Assembly: GCF_000024365.1 (NCBI RefSeq) | Contig: NC_013235.1 | Coordinates: 5,332,001-5,396,000 of the forward strand | Source of the DNA: Nakamurella multipartita DSM 44233 | GTDB lineage: Bacteria > Actinomycetota > Actinomycetes > Mycobacteriales > Nakamurellaceae | Direction of reading: 5' to 3' | Length of the DNA stretch: 64,000 bases | In this document: in pieces, positions 27,277 to 38,700 of the stretch | How the letters are laid out: every line of letters begins with the position of its first letter | Numbering within the stretch: the first letter of the stretch is position 1 | Program-made: the position numbers and the translations under genes | Notes under the pieces: generated by a model | Told to the model about the DNA's origin: nothing | Seen by the model: the letters and a program-made list of their open reading frames with translations, nothing else | The model's database searches: none

Positions 27277-27481
27277 ACACCGCCCGGCTGAGTGCGGCCG
27301 GCGGTACCTGCGGGTGCGGTTGCCGGTCGACCCGGCGGCTGCCGCAGTCCGGGCAGATCACGTAACGGATCAGGCCCGTGGAGGTCCGGTGCGCGGACTC
27401 GGTCAGCCAGGCGTGCTCGTGCGTCCGGCCCGGCGCCGGTGGGGTCTCGGGTCGGCTGTGCAGATCGTGGTGAACCGTCAT
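27266..27481 (-). CDS. Small conserved-looking hypothetical protein, CPDCG motif
   Basis: A 71-residue protein with one CPDCG knuckle, three His in the N-terminal half (HDLH, HEHAW) and ESAHRTSTGLIRYV, a segment I associate with small actinobacterial proteins of unknown function. A single metal site (two Cys plus His) is possible. ATG at 27481 is preferred; GTG at 27490 is an alternative. It is divergent from the CANR-type gene with only 26 bases between the starts, so both are probably leaderless and co-regulated. Confidence 0.55.
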   Translation of the reverse strand: MTVHHDLHSRPETPPAPGRTHEHAWLTESAHRTSTGLIRYVICPDCGSRRVDRQPHPQVPPAALSRAVSPP

Positions 27482-27507
27482 GACGATCACGATGCTGTAA
27501 TGGTCTT

Positions 27508-28047
27508 ATGCATCTCAACCCTTACGGCGAGTACGCCGTGCTGCTCGCCGCGTCCCTGGCCAACGACTGGCCGGCCGACCGCGCGGGGATCGTCGGGCGG
27601 ACCCGGGCGTTCGGGATGACCATGACCTTCCGGGCCGCGCCCGACGACCATGCCCGGACCCGGCGGGTGCTGGACGAGTGGCTGACCGTCGTCGACGCGG
27701 GCGATCCAACGCGGCGGGCCGAGCTGCTCAACCGGCAGATGGCCGCCGTCGCCGCCTACCCCCGGCTGACCGACCACGACGGCGAGGGCTGGCACCTGCA
27801 CTACCGCGACGACGACCGCCCGCTGCCCGACGTGCTGGCCGCCGTGGTCAGCGTCGGCACCGCGCTGCACCTGACCACCCGCGGCATGCACCGGCTCGGG
27901 CGCTGCGCGGCCGGGCAGGACGCCGGTGACCCGTGCGCAGCGGTGGTCGTTGATGTCACCCGCAACGGCCGCCAGCGCTACTGCTCGGTGCGGTGCGCCA
28001 ACCGGGCCGCGGTCCGCCGGCACCGGACGCGGGAGGCCGCCCGGTGA
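27508..28047 (+). CDS. CGNR zinc finger/ABATE domain protein (CANR variant)
   Basis: A 179-residue protein of the actinobacterial CGNR family: an N-terminal ABATE-like stress domain and a C-terminal treble-clef zinc finger, normally ending CSxxCGNRxxxxRHR. Here it reads YCSVRCANRAAVRRHR, with Ala in place of Gly; the first two Cys of the finger appear as RCAAGQDAGDPCAAV. These proteins are thought to be stress-linked transcription factors. A -10-like TGTAAT at about 27490-27495 sits close to the ATG, suggesting a leaderless transcript. It is convergent with the transglutaminase-like gene. Confidence 0.85.
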   Translation: MHLNPYGEYAVLLAASLANDWPADRAGIVGRTRAFGMTMTFRAAPDDHARTRRVLDEWLTVVDAGDPTRRAELLNRQMAAVAAYPRLTDHDGEGWHLHYRDDDRPLPDVLAAVVSVGTALHLTTRGMHRLGRCAAGQDAGDPCAAVVVDVTRNGRQRYCSVRCANRAAVRRHRTREAAR

Positions 28048-28054
28048 GGCGCGG

Positions 28055-30382
28055 TCAGCGGTCCCGGCGGCGCAGCGACGCCAGGGAGAGCCGGGCTCGC
28101 CACCGGCGCCAGAAGCCCAGCCCGCCGAGCAGCTCGGCACTACGGTCGTCCACCTCGCGCCAGTAACTGCGGGCCCGGTCCTCCTCGACCGGGGTCGGCG
28201 AGAACTGGGCGGCGTCGGCCGCCGGGGCCAGCCAGTCCACCTGCAGCACCCCGGCCCCGGACAGGTCACGGGCCGCCTCGGTGCGGGTGTGCCACGGGGT
28301 GGGGCGGTAGCCGGTGTCCACCGCGGTGTCCAGCAGCTGCTGCCAGCCACCGGTGATCCGGTCGGCCGGCGTCGGGGCGGCCAGCCGGCGCCGCCGCCGG
28401 CGGGACTTGATCAGCAGGATCGCCACCACCGGCGCCGCCACCAGGGCCAGCACCACCGCGGTCCAGGCCAGCATGGTCAGCACCAGTGCGGGCAGGAAGG
28501 TCGGTGATTCGGCCGGGGCCGGCGGGTTCGGATCCTGCGGCTGCTGCTCGGCCGAGTCGGTGTCGGCGGTGTCCGGCGGGATCTGCGGCAGGGCCGGCGG
28601 CTCCTCGACCGAGACCGCCCGCCGTTCGGTCTGGGCCCGCTCCTGGACGTCGGTCACCGGCTTGTCCGGCGAGGGGGTCGGGTCGAACGCGACCCAGCCG
28701 AAGCCGTCGAACGGGACCTCGACCCAGGCGGTGATGTCCTGCCCGCGCAGCTCGACCGGGGCGTCCCCGCTGGGCGTGCCGGGGACGAAGCCGACCACCA
28801 CCCGGGCCGGGATGCCCAGTGAGCGCACCATCACCGCCATCAGGGCGGCGTACTGCTCCTGGTCGCCCAGCATCGACCCGCTGCCCACCATGCCGGTCAG
28901 CCGGTCCAGGCCGTGCCCGGCCGGTGCGGACGGCTCGCCGGCGCGGCCGTGGCTGAAGAACCCGTCCCGGGCCAGGCCGGCCCGGATGGCCTCCACCTGG
29001 GCGGCCGGGGTGAGCGCCCCGGTGGTGTACCGCTCGGTCTGTGACCGCAGCAGGTCGGGCAGGGTCACGGCGGCGGGCAGGGCGACCGGGCTCGGCCGGG
29101 CCCCGGCCAGCTGGTCGACGGTGGGCTGCGCCGCGATCCCGGCCACCACCCGGTACTGATCACCCGGCTGCCACCCGCCGGGCAGCAGCCCGGTGGCCTC
29201 GCCCGCCGAGTACCGCAGGTCGGCGGCCAGGTCGTCGGCCCGCGCGCCGCCGAAGTCCAGGCGCTCGATCGCCCCCGGCAGGGGCAGGAACCGGCCGGCG
29301 TAGTCCCGCACCTGCACGGTCACCGGCACCGAGGCGGTGGCCGCCGCACTCGGCCGTTCCGGACCGATACGCACGAACGCACCGGCGGTGTCACTGAGCC
29401 GGAACTGCCGGCCGTCGTAGTCGTCCAGGCTGGCCAACCGCAACCGGGCGCCGGCCGGCAGCCCCTGCACGACGAGCTGGACATCGTCGGCGTGCTGCTT
29501 GGTGAAACCACGGAACTGAGCCAGCGGGCTCTCGAACGTCGACGGGTCGACCGGCGCCCGCACCACCTCACGCAGGGCTGCCCGGTCGGGGGTCCCCGCG
29601 GCGGCCACCAGCCCGCCGACCACGGCCGCCACCGCCAGGATCGCGCCCGCGACCAGAAGCCGGCGCAACCCCAGCGCCCCGTCCGCGCCGGCCACCCGGT
29701 CCGCGGCCAGCTGGGACGCCGCGGCCGCCCGTTCGGCCCGGCGGGCGGTCCGGCCGCCGATCCAGCTGACCCATCCCAGCCCGCCGACCAGCAGGGACCC
29801 GCCGACCACGACACCGGTCCAGGGATCGAGCGTGACGTCGGCGAACAGGGCGTAGGCGACCGCGGCGGCGGCCGGCCCGACCAGGGCCAGGGCGGGCCGG
29901 CGGGTGCCGGCCAGGACCGCGGCCAGGGTGGTGCCGGCGGTGGCGATCAGCAGCGGTGGCACCAGCAACCCGCCCGCCACCCCGGTCGGGGTGGCCACGG
30001 TCAGCAGGTCGCGCCAGCCGTCCACCGCGCCGGCCAGGACCGCCGCGATCGCGTCGGCCGACGGCAGCACCCCCAGCACCCGGGACTGCGGCGCGACGAC
30101 CAGGGCGCCGAGCACCAGCACACCGGCCCCGATCACGGCCGCGGCCAGCCATCGGGTGAGCGCCGAACGCCCGGGCCAGCGGTCCAGCACCGCGAAGACT
30201 GTGGCCGGCACCGCGGCGCCGACCGCCGCGGCGGCCACCGGCGCCGGCGACCCGTAGGCGGGCACCAGCAGCATCGAGCCCACGGTCACCAGGCCGGCCA
30301 GCACCGCCAGATCGGCCGCGCGCCACCACCGGCCGGTGCCGACGACGCGGCTGCGGCCCGGCCCGCGAACCCGCCCGCTCAT
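28055..30382 (-). CDS. TgpA-like transglutaminase-fold membrane protein, catalytic residues lost
   Basis: A 775-residue protein with about six N-terminal helices, an external region, a transglutaminase-like core and a C-terminal helix plus basic cytoplasmic tail, the TgpA/DUF3488 layout. The core reads GDQEQYAALMAVMVRSLGIP and ITAWVEV. Where active members have the nucleophile Cys (CEQ/YCEQY) this has Gln508, and where they have His (GHAW) it has Thr551; Asp567 (FDPTP) remains. It is therefore probably a non-enzymatic scaffold. It overlaps the DUF58 gene by four bases and is last in the operon. Confidence 0.85.
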   Translation of the reverse strand: MSGRVRGPGRSRVVGTGRWWRAADLAVLAGLVTVGSMLLVPAYGSPAPVAAAAVGAAVPATVFAVLDRWPGRSALTRWLAAAVIGAGVLVLGALVVAPQSRVLGVLPSADAIAAVLAGAVDGWRDLLTVATPTGVAGGLLVPPLLIATAGTTLAAVLAGTRRPALALVGPAAAAVAYALFADVTLDPWTGVVVGGSLLVGGLGWVSWIGGRTARRAERAAAASQLAADRVAGADGALGLRRLLVAGAILAVAAVVGGLVAAAGTPDRAALREVVRAPVDPSTFESPLAQFRGFTKQHADDVQLVVQGLPAGARLRLASLDDYDGRQFRLSDTAGAFVRIGPERPSAAATASVPVTVQVRDYAGRFLPLPGAIERLDFGGARADDLAADLRYSAGEATGLLPGGWQPGDQYRVVAGIAAQPTVDQLAGARPSPVALPAAVTLPDLLRSQTERYTTGALTPAAQVEAIRAGLARDGFFSHGRAGEPSAPAGHGLDRLTGMVGSGSMLGDQEQYAALMAVMVRSLGIPARVVVGFVPGTPSGDAPVELRGQDITAWVEVPFDGFGWVAFDPTPSPDKPVTDVQERAQTERRAVSVEEPPALPQIPPDTADTDSAEQQPQDPNPPAPAESPTFLPALVLTMLAWTAVVLALVAAPVVAILLIKSRRRRRRLAAPTPADRITGGWQQLLDTAVDTGYRPTPWHTRTEAARDLSGAGVLQVDWLAPAADAAQFSPTPVEEDRARSYWREVDDRSAELLGGLGFWRRWRARLSLASLRRRDR

Positions 30383-31743
30383 CGCCGGACCCCGCGCAGG
30401 GCCAGCGGTAGCTGGGCCACGTCCTCGACGGTGACGACGGCCCCCGTGCTCAGCGGCGCCAGCGTGGCCGGGTGCGGTGAGTCCGGCACCCGGGCCCGCA
30501 CCGCCAGCACGGTCGCGCCGGTCGGGCCCAGCCGGGCGGCCGCGCGCAGCCGGGCCGGCTCGACGGTGGACCCGAACACCAGCACCACCAGGGAGGTGCG
30601 CGGGTGCCGGCGGGCCACCTGCCGGGTCATGGCCAGCAGGTCGGGCGAACCGGCGACGGTGCGCACCGGGCTGAACCGGTCCAACACACCCTGGTCCGAG
30701 GCGGCGCGGATCGCCGAACCGGCCGCGTCGACCACGACGTCGCGGTGGCGCCGGACCAGCTCGGCCACGATCGAGGCCGCGCAGCTGACCGCGACCTCGA
30801 ACTCCGGCGAGGTGCCCGCGTCGGACCCGTCGCCGGCGGCCCCCGGCGACCAGCCGGCCGCGCGGTAGTCGTCCGGGTTGCCGGCCAATACCACCGCGAC
30901 CAGCGACCGGTGCGTCTGCAGGAACTCGCGGACCTGCAGCGTGCCGCTGCGGGCGGTCGACTTCCAGTGGATGAAGCGGCGGTCATCGCCCGGCACGTAG
31001 TCGCGCAGCGTGTGGAACGACAGGTCGCTGGCCGTGCGGATGGCCGACTCCTCCCCCTCCAGGTCCCGGGCCCGGCCGGGCAGCGGGTCGGGCAGCTGCA
31101 CCGTCCGCGGATGCACGTACACCTGCTCGTGCACCGGCCACTGGACCACCCGGCGCAGCAGGCCGAACACGTCCCCGCGCACGGCACGGGCGGGCCCCAG
31201 CTCGATGACCCCCCGGCGGTGCGTGGGCAGCGGGATGACCACCGGGTGGGCGGCCCCGCCCGGCAGGGACGGCACCCGCACCTGCGCGGGCAGGCCGTCG
31301 ACGTCCAGCTCCAACCGCAGCGGCAGCATCCGCCGGCCGGAGACGTTGCGCACCCCGACCCGGGCGACCGCCGGGTCACCGACCACGAACCGGGTGCGGG
31401 CCAGATCCAGATCGATCGCGACCGGTGAGCGGCCCAGCGCCATCGCCACGGCGACCAGCATCACCACGGCCAGCCCCGCGGCCAGCCCGGTCCATTCGCG
31501 CCACCCGGTCAGCCAGCCGACCAGGGCGGCGCCGACCAGCACCGCCAGCGCCACCCGGCCGCGCCGGGTGACGGTGGCCCACGCCGCGGCCAGCGCCGAC
31601 CCGTCCAGCCGGGCCCGGGCCGGCCCGGGCGGCGGGGGCACCGGCGGGGGCACCGCGTGAGGCACCGCTGGAGGCACCTCCGCCGCCGCCGGGCCCAGGG
31701 CCGGGACCGGGGTCGGCCGGCCGCCGCTCGCCTCGCTCATCAC
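30379..31743 (-). CDS. DUF58 domain membrane protein
   Basis: A 454-residue protein with two transmembrane helices after a Pro-rich N-terminus, then a von Willebrand A-like DUF58 region. The family signature is complete: LRDYVPGDDRRFIHWKSTAR, followed by LQVREFLQTH. DUF58 proteins are usual partners of MoxR ATPases in complex assembly or maturation. It is flanked by MoxR upstream (7-base gap) and the transglutaminase-fold gene downstream (ATGA overlap). The start is 31743, or 31740 at the second Met. Confidence 0.9.
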   Translation of the reverse strand: MMSEASGGRPTPVPALGPAAAEVPPAVPHAVPPPVPPPPGPARARLDGSALAAAWATVTRRGRVALAVLVGAALVGWLTGWREWTGLAAGLAVVMLVAVAMALGRSPVAIDLDLARTRFVVGDPAVARVGVRNVSGRRMLPLRLELDVDGLPAQVRVPSLPGGAAHPVVIPLPTHRRGVIELGPARAVRGDVFGLLRRVVQWPVHEQVYVHPRTVQLPDPLPGRARDLEGEESAIRTASDLSFHTLRDYVPGDDRRFIHWKSTARSGTLQVREFLQTHRSLVAVVLAGNPDDYRAAGWSPGAAGDGSDAGTSPEFEVAVSCAASIVAELVRRHRDVVVDAAGSAIRAASDQGVLDRFSPVRTVAGSPDLLAMTRQVARRHPRTSLVVLVFGSTVEPARLRAAARLGPTGATVLAVRARVPDSPHPATLAPLSTGAVVTVEDVAQLPLALRGVRR

Positions 31744-31750
31744 CGCCGGC

Positions 31751-32743
31751 TCACGCCTGACCCCTCGGTGGGGGCACCCGCCGGAGCACGTCGTGGACCA
31801 CGTCGGCCGCCGTCAGACCGCCGTACTCGGCCTCCGGATCGATCGAGATCCGATGGGCCAGAACCGGTTCGGCCAGGGACTTGACGTCGTCGGGGACGAC
31901 GAAGTGCCGGCTGCGGGAGGCCGCCAGCGTGCGCGCCGACCGCAACAGCGCGATCGCGCCCCGCTGGGACACCCCCAAGGTCACGCCGTTGGCGGTCCGG
32001 GTGGCCTCCACGATCGCGGTGATGTACCGCATGATCGAGATGTCCACGTACACCCGGGCGGCCTGATCGACCAGGTTCGCGACCGCGGCGGGGGTGAGCA
32101 TCGGCGTCATCACCGGCCGGCCGGCCCGGGTGCCGACCGTCGCCAGGATGGCCAGGGCGGCCTCCGCGTCGGGATGACCGACCGAGGTGCGGATCAGGAA
32201 CCGGTCGAGCTGGGCCTCGGGCAACCGGTACGTGCCGGCCTGTTCGATGGGGTTCTGGGTGCCGATGACCATGAACGGGGACCCGACCGGCCGGGTCACC
32301 CCGTCGACGGTCACCGCGGATTCCTCCATCACCTCCAGCAGCGCGGACTGCGTCTTGGGCGAGGCCCGGTTGATCTCGTCGGCCAGCACGATCGAGGCGA
32401 ACACCGGCCCGGGGTGGAACTCGAAGGCGCCGACCGACTGATCCCAGATGGTCACCCCGGTCACGTCGGAGGGCAGCAGGTCCGGGGTGAACTGGATCCG
32501 GGACGTGGTGCCGCTGATGGTCGCGGCCAGCGCCTTGGCCAGCGTGGTCTTGCCGGTGCCGGGGACGTCCTCCAAAAGCAGGTGACCCTCGGAGATCAGG
32601 CAGATCAGGGCGAGCCGAACGGCGTCCGGCTTGCCGACCAGCACCTCCCCGATGGCATGCACGACCGCGTCGAACAGCCCGGCGAACTGGGCGGCGTCGG
32701 TCGCCTCCAGGACCGGCGGGCCGGAGCCTTCGAGAGTCTGCAC
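31751..32743 (-). CDS. MoxR family AAA+ ATPase
   Basis: A 330-residue AAA+ chaperone ATPase. Walker A GTGKT is at residues 62-66, Walker B LADE at 120-123, then the MoxR signature NRASPKTQSALLEVMEE and sensor region VIGTQNPIEQAGTYRLPEAQ. GTG at 32743 is chosen because AAGGAAG precedes it and it lies 11 bases after the upstream stop; a longer frame would overlap the giant gene by 58 bases. It probably powers maturation of the proteins encoded beside it. Confidence 0.92.
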   Translation of the reverse strand: MQTLEGSGPPVLEATDAAQFAGLFDAVVHAIGEVLVGKPDAVRLALICLISEGHLLLEDVPGTGKTTLAKALAATISGTTSRIQFTPDLLPSDVTGVTIWDQSVGAFEFHPGPVFASIVLADEINRASPKTQSALLEVMEESAVTVDGVTRPVGSPFMVIGTQNPIEQAGTYRLPEAQLDRFLIRTSVGHPDAEAALAILATVGTRAGRPVMTPMLTPAAVANLVDQAARVYVDISIMRYITAIVEATRTANGVTLGVSQRGAIALLRSARTLAASRSRHFVVPDDVKSLAEPVLAHRISIDPEAEYGGLTAADVVHDVLRRVPPPRGQA

Positions 32744-32754
32744 GGGTCTTCCTT

Positions 32755-35700
32755 CTAGTTGCACGAGGGGATCTTCGAATCCGGGTTGGTCAGTACCGGT
32801 TGTCGGTACCACTTGCCGTCAGTGGCCAAGTACCACTGATTGAGCGTCTTGAACGGGATCGGCGCCGGGTTGCCGGCCGGGAACTCGGGGTACGCCGGGC
32901 CGGAACGCACGCACAGCAGGCTGGCCGGGGCCGGGGCCGGGACCCAGTGGGCCGGGTCGCAGTCGGCCTCCAGGCGCCACTCCCCCGGGTAGGGCTCGTC
33001 GGCCGCACAGGTGCCCGGCAGCGGGGCCAGGCTCTGCGTGGCCACCACGAAGGCCGTCGCCGTCGACCCGCTGGCGCTGGCCTGCCGGCAGTCCTGGCCA
33101 CCGCCGGTGGCCACGCAGTACCGCACGGTCACGGTGATCGACGAGCCGTAGTCCAGGTCCCGGCGCCAGCTGCCGGTCAGGCCGCTCACCGCGGGCGAGT
33201 CGGTCGCCGCACCGGTGATCTGCACGCTCTGGCTGAGCACCGGGCGCCCGTTGCCGCCGGGGAACGTCCAGGTCACCGACATCGAGCGACCCCATTTCTC
33301 GGTCGGGGCGACGACCACGGTCGGGTCGCTCAACGAGCCGAACGGCCGGCCGGTGACCGGATCGCCGGCCGGTCCGCACCGCACGTCCTCGCCGAAGCCG
33401 GACTCGCCGTTGCAGGCGCGGACCTCGACCGTGTAGTCGGTGCCGTTGGCCAGCGAGCCGATGGTGGCCGACGTCGACGGGCCGGCGCCGGTCCAGGAGC
33501 CGCCGTCGACCCGGTACTGGTAGTCGGTGATCGGCCGGCCCGGCGAGTCGGCCGGCGACCAGCTGGCGGTCAGCGACGAGTCGCCCGGGGTCAGGGTCAG
33601 GCCGGTGACGGCGGCCGGTCGGGCGAACGGGGCGACGGTGGCCGGGCCGGCCGGCGGGCTGTCCCCCCGCGGGTTCTGGGCCACCACCGCGACGGTGACC
33701 GGGTCGTTGCCGGTGACCGGCACGAAGGCGGTGAGCCAGTCGGCCCCGCCGGTGGCGGCGACCTGATCGCCGACCAGCAGACGGTAGGACTGGACCGCCT
33801 CGCCCCCGTCGTCGGCCGGCGGGGCCCAGCTGACCTGGACCCCGCGCCGACCCGCGTCGTAGACGAACTGGGCGGTCAGGGCGGTCGGCGCCCCGGGCAC
33901 GCCGGACGGGATGATGGCGCCGCTGGGTGCGGACCAGTCCGAGGCGCCCTGCTGGTTGCTGGCCCGCACCTGGAACCGGTAGACCGCGGCCGAATCCAGA
34001 CCGGACAGCACCGTCGGGCTGGTCGCCGGCTCGATCACCTGCACCACCTGGTCGCCCTGCAGCACCTGCAGGGCCATGGCCGTGACCGGGGTGAAATCGC
34101 CGGTGGGCACCGCGAAGCCGACCGCGACCTGCCCGCGGGCCCGGTACTCCACCGATGGCGCCGCGGGCGTCACCGGGGTGGTGTCGGGCACGATCACCGC
34201 GGAGGCCGCCGAGGGGTCGGACCGGCCGACCGCATTGGTCGCGCTGACCACGAAGACGAAGGCCTGCCCGGGGGTCAGCCCACCGATCACGCAGGTGCTG
34301 TCGCTGCCCGGACAGTCCTGGGTGATGCCGCCCCCGCTGACCGTGTAGCTCTGCACCGGGGACCCGTTGGCCGCCGACGGCGCCCACTGCAACTGCACGC
34401 TGCGGGCGGTGACGGTGCCGGGCACGGCGGCCGGCACGCCCGGGGCGGAGGGGCGGTCCTGGATCTGCACCCGCAGGGTGGCGGTGACCTGCCGGTCGGG
34501 GTCCCGGGTCCCGTCCAGGACGTCGGCGGCGACCACGATCTCGCCGACGAACCCGGCGGCCGGGGTGAGCGTGACGGTGCCCCCGCTGACCGTGGGTCCG
34601 GTGGCCACGCCGGCGGCCCCGTCAACGACCCGGACGCCGGTGATGCTCAGGCCCAGGCCGACCGGGTCCAGGCTGCCGGTGAGCAGGTCGACCGCGATCT
34701 CGACGCCGCCGCCGGCCTGCCCGACCTGCTGATCGACGACGGTGGGCAACGGCTTGGTCGATCCGGTGACGGTGACCGTCAGCGTGGCCTTGCCCTCCTT
34801 GCCGTCACCGTCGCTCACGCCGACGGGCAGCTCGATCCGGGTCCCGCGCGGGGTGTCCGCGGCCGCCGTCACGGTGATGACGCCGCCCTGCAGCCGGGCA
34901 TCCACCCCGGCCGGCGCGGTCCCGATGGCGTAGCTGATGCCGGCCGCCTGGCGCTCGTCGTACGTGGTGGTCAGCGGCCGCAGATCCAGCGCGGCGGAGG
35001 TACCCGCCTCGACCGCCAGGTCGGCCGAGTCCAGCCGGGGCGGCGGCACCAGCCGGGGCGTGATGCGCACCGGGATGCCGAGCACCACCGGTGGTCCCGC
35101 CCCGACGGCAATCGGCACGTAGACGGCGGCCGACCCGCCGGCGTCCGACGGTGCGGTCAGGGTCAGCGTGCTCGGCGAGCTGCGCACCACCGTGCCCTGG
35201 GTGACCCGGGGCGCCGGGTCGGCGGCGATCGTGACGGCGTCCTGGCCCGTGCCGCCGACCACGACGTAGTCCTCGATCGCCACCTCGACGCTGCGTCCGG
35301 CGTCCAGCTCGACCGGCCCGACCCCCGACCGCAGTTGCGGCCCGTACAGCTGGTTCCGGGGCGGCACCACGATGAACGCACCGGCCCGGCCGCCGGAGGC
35401 GTCGGTGACCTGGTAGGCGATGACCTGCCGGACCGTGGACACACCGACCCGGATGGTGCGCGGGTCGACCAACGTTGCCGCAGCCGCCGACACCGGGTCC
35501 ACCGACACGGTCAGCTCGCTGCCGCGGCCGCTGCGGTTGACCACCGACCCGGTCAGATCGACCTCGACGAATGCGTCGCCGGTGAGCGGGTCGGCGGTCA
35601 GGTCGCCGGGCTGGACGAAGGCGTCGCGGGCGACCGGCTCGAGCATCGGCGCGTCGGGCGAGACGGTGACCCGCACCGATCCGGAGGCGGTCAGGCCCTT

Positions 35701-38700
35701 GGCGTTGACCACGGTGTACCGCACGGTGCCCACCGTCGGCTCGGCGGGCGCGGTCAGGATCAGGCCGCCCTCGTCGACCTGCACGTCCAGGCCCGCGGTG
35801 GCGGTGAACGCCGGGTCGGCCAGGGCCACCGGTTGGCCCCCCGGGTCGACGACCGAGGCGAGCGGGTCGATCCGGATGCTGGTGCCCGGGCGCAGCGACG
35901 CCGCCAGATCGGGCGCCACCGGTGGGCGGGCGGCCACCGATGGGGTGACCACCAGCACCGTGACCTCGCCGGTCACCGTCGCGCCGCTCGGGTCGGCCGC
36001 GACGTAGGTGAGACGGTCGACCCCCGGGGTGCCGAACGCCGTGTAGGACAGGGTGTCCGGGCCGGCCACCCGCAGGTCGCCGAGCGGGGCCTCGGGCTGT
36101 TCGATCGATTGCAGGGTCACCCAGTCGCCGTCGGGGTCGACCCCGGCCACCGGGATGGTGACGGTGATGGCGCCGCCCGCGAACACCCGGGCGGTGACCG
36201 GCGGCGGGGCGTCCGGCGGCCGGTTCTCCTGCTCCCCGGCGGTCACCGTGATGGTGACGGTGCCCGCGGACTGGGCCGGTTGCCCGGCCTGGGCCGACCC
36301 CGAGGAGGCGAGGTAACCGAAGCTGATCTGACCGGCCGGCGCATCGGCCGGGGCCAGGTAGCGGATCGCGTCGGGGGTGACCAGCACCCGGCCCGGCAGG
36401 GCGTCGACCTGGGCCTGGTCGACCGTGACGGTGACCGGGGTGCCGTCCTGGCTGGTGGTGAACCGGGTCACCGGGATGGTCACCGCGTCACCGGCGCGGA
36501 CGGTGGCCTGCACCGGGGCGGTCAGCGGCGGCGGCACGATCCGCGGGGTCGGCACCGGCACCACCCGGATCAGCCCGGTCGGCGAGTCGGTCCCGTCGAA
36601 GACGGTGTAGGCGAGCTCGACCGGCGCGCGCAGCGGGCGGGAGCCGCCGATCCGGACCAGGTGCAGGTCCACCACGGCCGCGGTGACCGGCGTCGAGCCG
36701 GTCGGGTCGGCCTCGACAACCTGCTGCACGGCCAGCCCGCGGCCCTGCGGGTCGGTGTCGTTGGCGGTCGGGTCGATCACCGTCTCCCCGTCGGCCGGCA
36801 GGTAGGCGACGTCGAGCATCGGCACCACGGCCGCCTGGGCCCCGTCGGCGGCGGCCACGTCCACCCGCAGGACACCGGTGGTCCCCCGGCCACCGGCGGC
36901 CGCCTCGAAGGTGAAGTAGTAGCTGCCCGGTTCGGCGGCGGTGACCGACACCGTGCCGGTGCGCGGGTCCAGGCGGGCGGTGGCCGCGGCGGCGGCCCCC
37001 TCCGGTTGCACGGCGCTGATCACCAGCGGTTCGGTCGAGCCGCTGACCACGCTGCGGCGCAGGTCGACCACGGCCGGCCGGCCCACGACGGTGCGGCCGA
37101 AGGCCGGGTACACCACCGGCATGCTCGAACCACCCGGTCCGACCGAGACGGTCAGGGTCCCGGTCGCCTGTTCCACCCCGTCGGAGACGACGAACTCGAC
37201 CGGCACGTCGGTGCCCACCCCCGAGCCGGTGTTGCGGTAGGTGATGGTGCCGTCCGGGCGGAAGGACACCACATCGGCCCCCCCGGTCGCGGCCGAGACC
37301 AGGAACAGGTCGTCGCCGGTGGGCGAGACCATGTCGTCCAGCACGTTGTAGGAGACCGTGCCGTCGACCTCGGCCGGTACGGCCGACCGGCGGACCCGCT
37401 CCGCCGGGGCCGTCTCCCCGGCGGGCACCACCGCGATGCTGACCGACGCGCTCGCCCGGTCCCCCACGCCGTTGCTGACCTCGTACTGGATCGGCGGCAG
37501 CGCGGTGGCCGGGCCGGCGACCGTCACCTGCAGGGCGGTGCCGTTGCCGACCACGGCGACCGATCCCAGCTCGGCCGGCAGCGGCGTGACCGCATCGATG
37601 ACGACCGTCGTGCAGTCGACACTGGGGTCGTTGTCCAGCACCCGCAGCACGGTGGACCGGCCGGCCCGGACGCCGAACCGGTCGTCGGCGACCCGCGGGG
37701 CCCCGACCGGGACCGCGGTGCAGTCCGGTGGCAGCCGAGGCAGTTCGTCGGAGCTCGTCGGCTCCTCGACCGTGACGGTGGTGTCGACCGGGCCGTCCGG
37801 GGTGACGTCGGACCAGTTGTCGACCGGCCGGAACCCGTCGCTGGCGATCCACGACCGGCCGCTGGCGGCGTCGGTGAGCACGACGGCGGCGCCCCGCGCC
37901 CGCAACGTCAGAGCGCCGGCGGTCACCGGGCCGGCCACCGTCACCGGGTTGGCCTGGTCACCGCAAGCGGCCAGCGCGGTGATCGGCGCGAGCGCACCCC
38001 GGCCGACCCAGGCCGCGTACCGGCACCCGGACACCGTCACCGGGGCGACCGGCACGCCGTCGGCGGCGGCCAGGGTGCGCACCGCGCCGCTGGTCAGGTC
38101 CACCGCGAGCAGGCCCGCACCCGAGGCGATCAGGACCTCGCCGGAGGCCGGCCCGGCCTCCTGCAGGACGGCGCCCGGGATCTCGGGCAGCGCGATCCGC
38201 CGGCCCGGCACCCGCAGGGCGGAGTCGGCCAGGTCCAGCACGACCGGCGTCTCGCCGACCGTGGTCAGTTGGATGTCGCCGGCGGCCGCCACGGGGGCAT
38301 CACCCGGGCGGCCCAGCGACAGCGGGCCCTCGCCCAGATCCAGGGTCGTCGGGTCGGCGCCCGGGGTGACCGCGACGATGCCGTCCGCGCCGGGACGGGT
38401 GGCGAAGGCGGTCCCGCCCGGGCTCACGGCCAGCACCGTCTGCGGGCCGACGGTGGCGGCCGGGTCGACCGTCTCGGCGTCGACGGTGCCCAGGTCCTGG
38501 GCGAAGCCCACCCACAGCCGGCCGTCCACCCGATCGGTCACCGCGATGGTGCCGCCGCGCAGCGCAACCTGGGCATCGTTGGGAATGGCCGCGCGGGCCC
38601 CGAAGGTCACTGTGGCCGTGTCCAGCACCTGCAGCTCGTGCTTGTCCGGGTCGACCACCACCACCTCGTCCGCGGGCCGGCCGGTCGAATCCTGCAGCAC

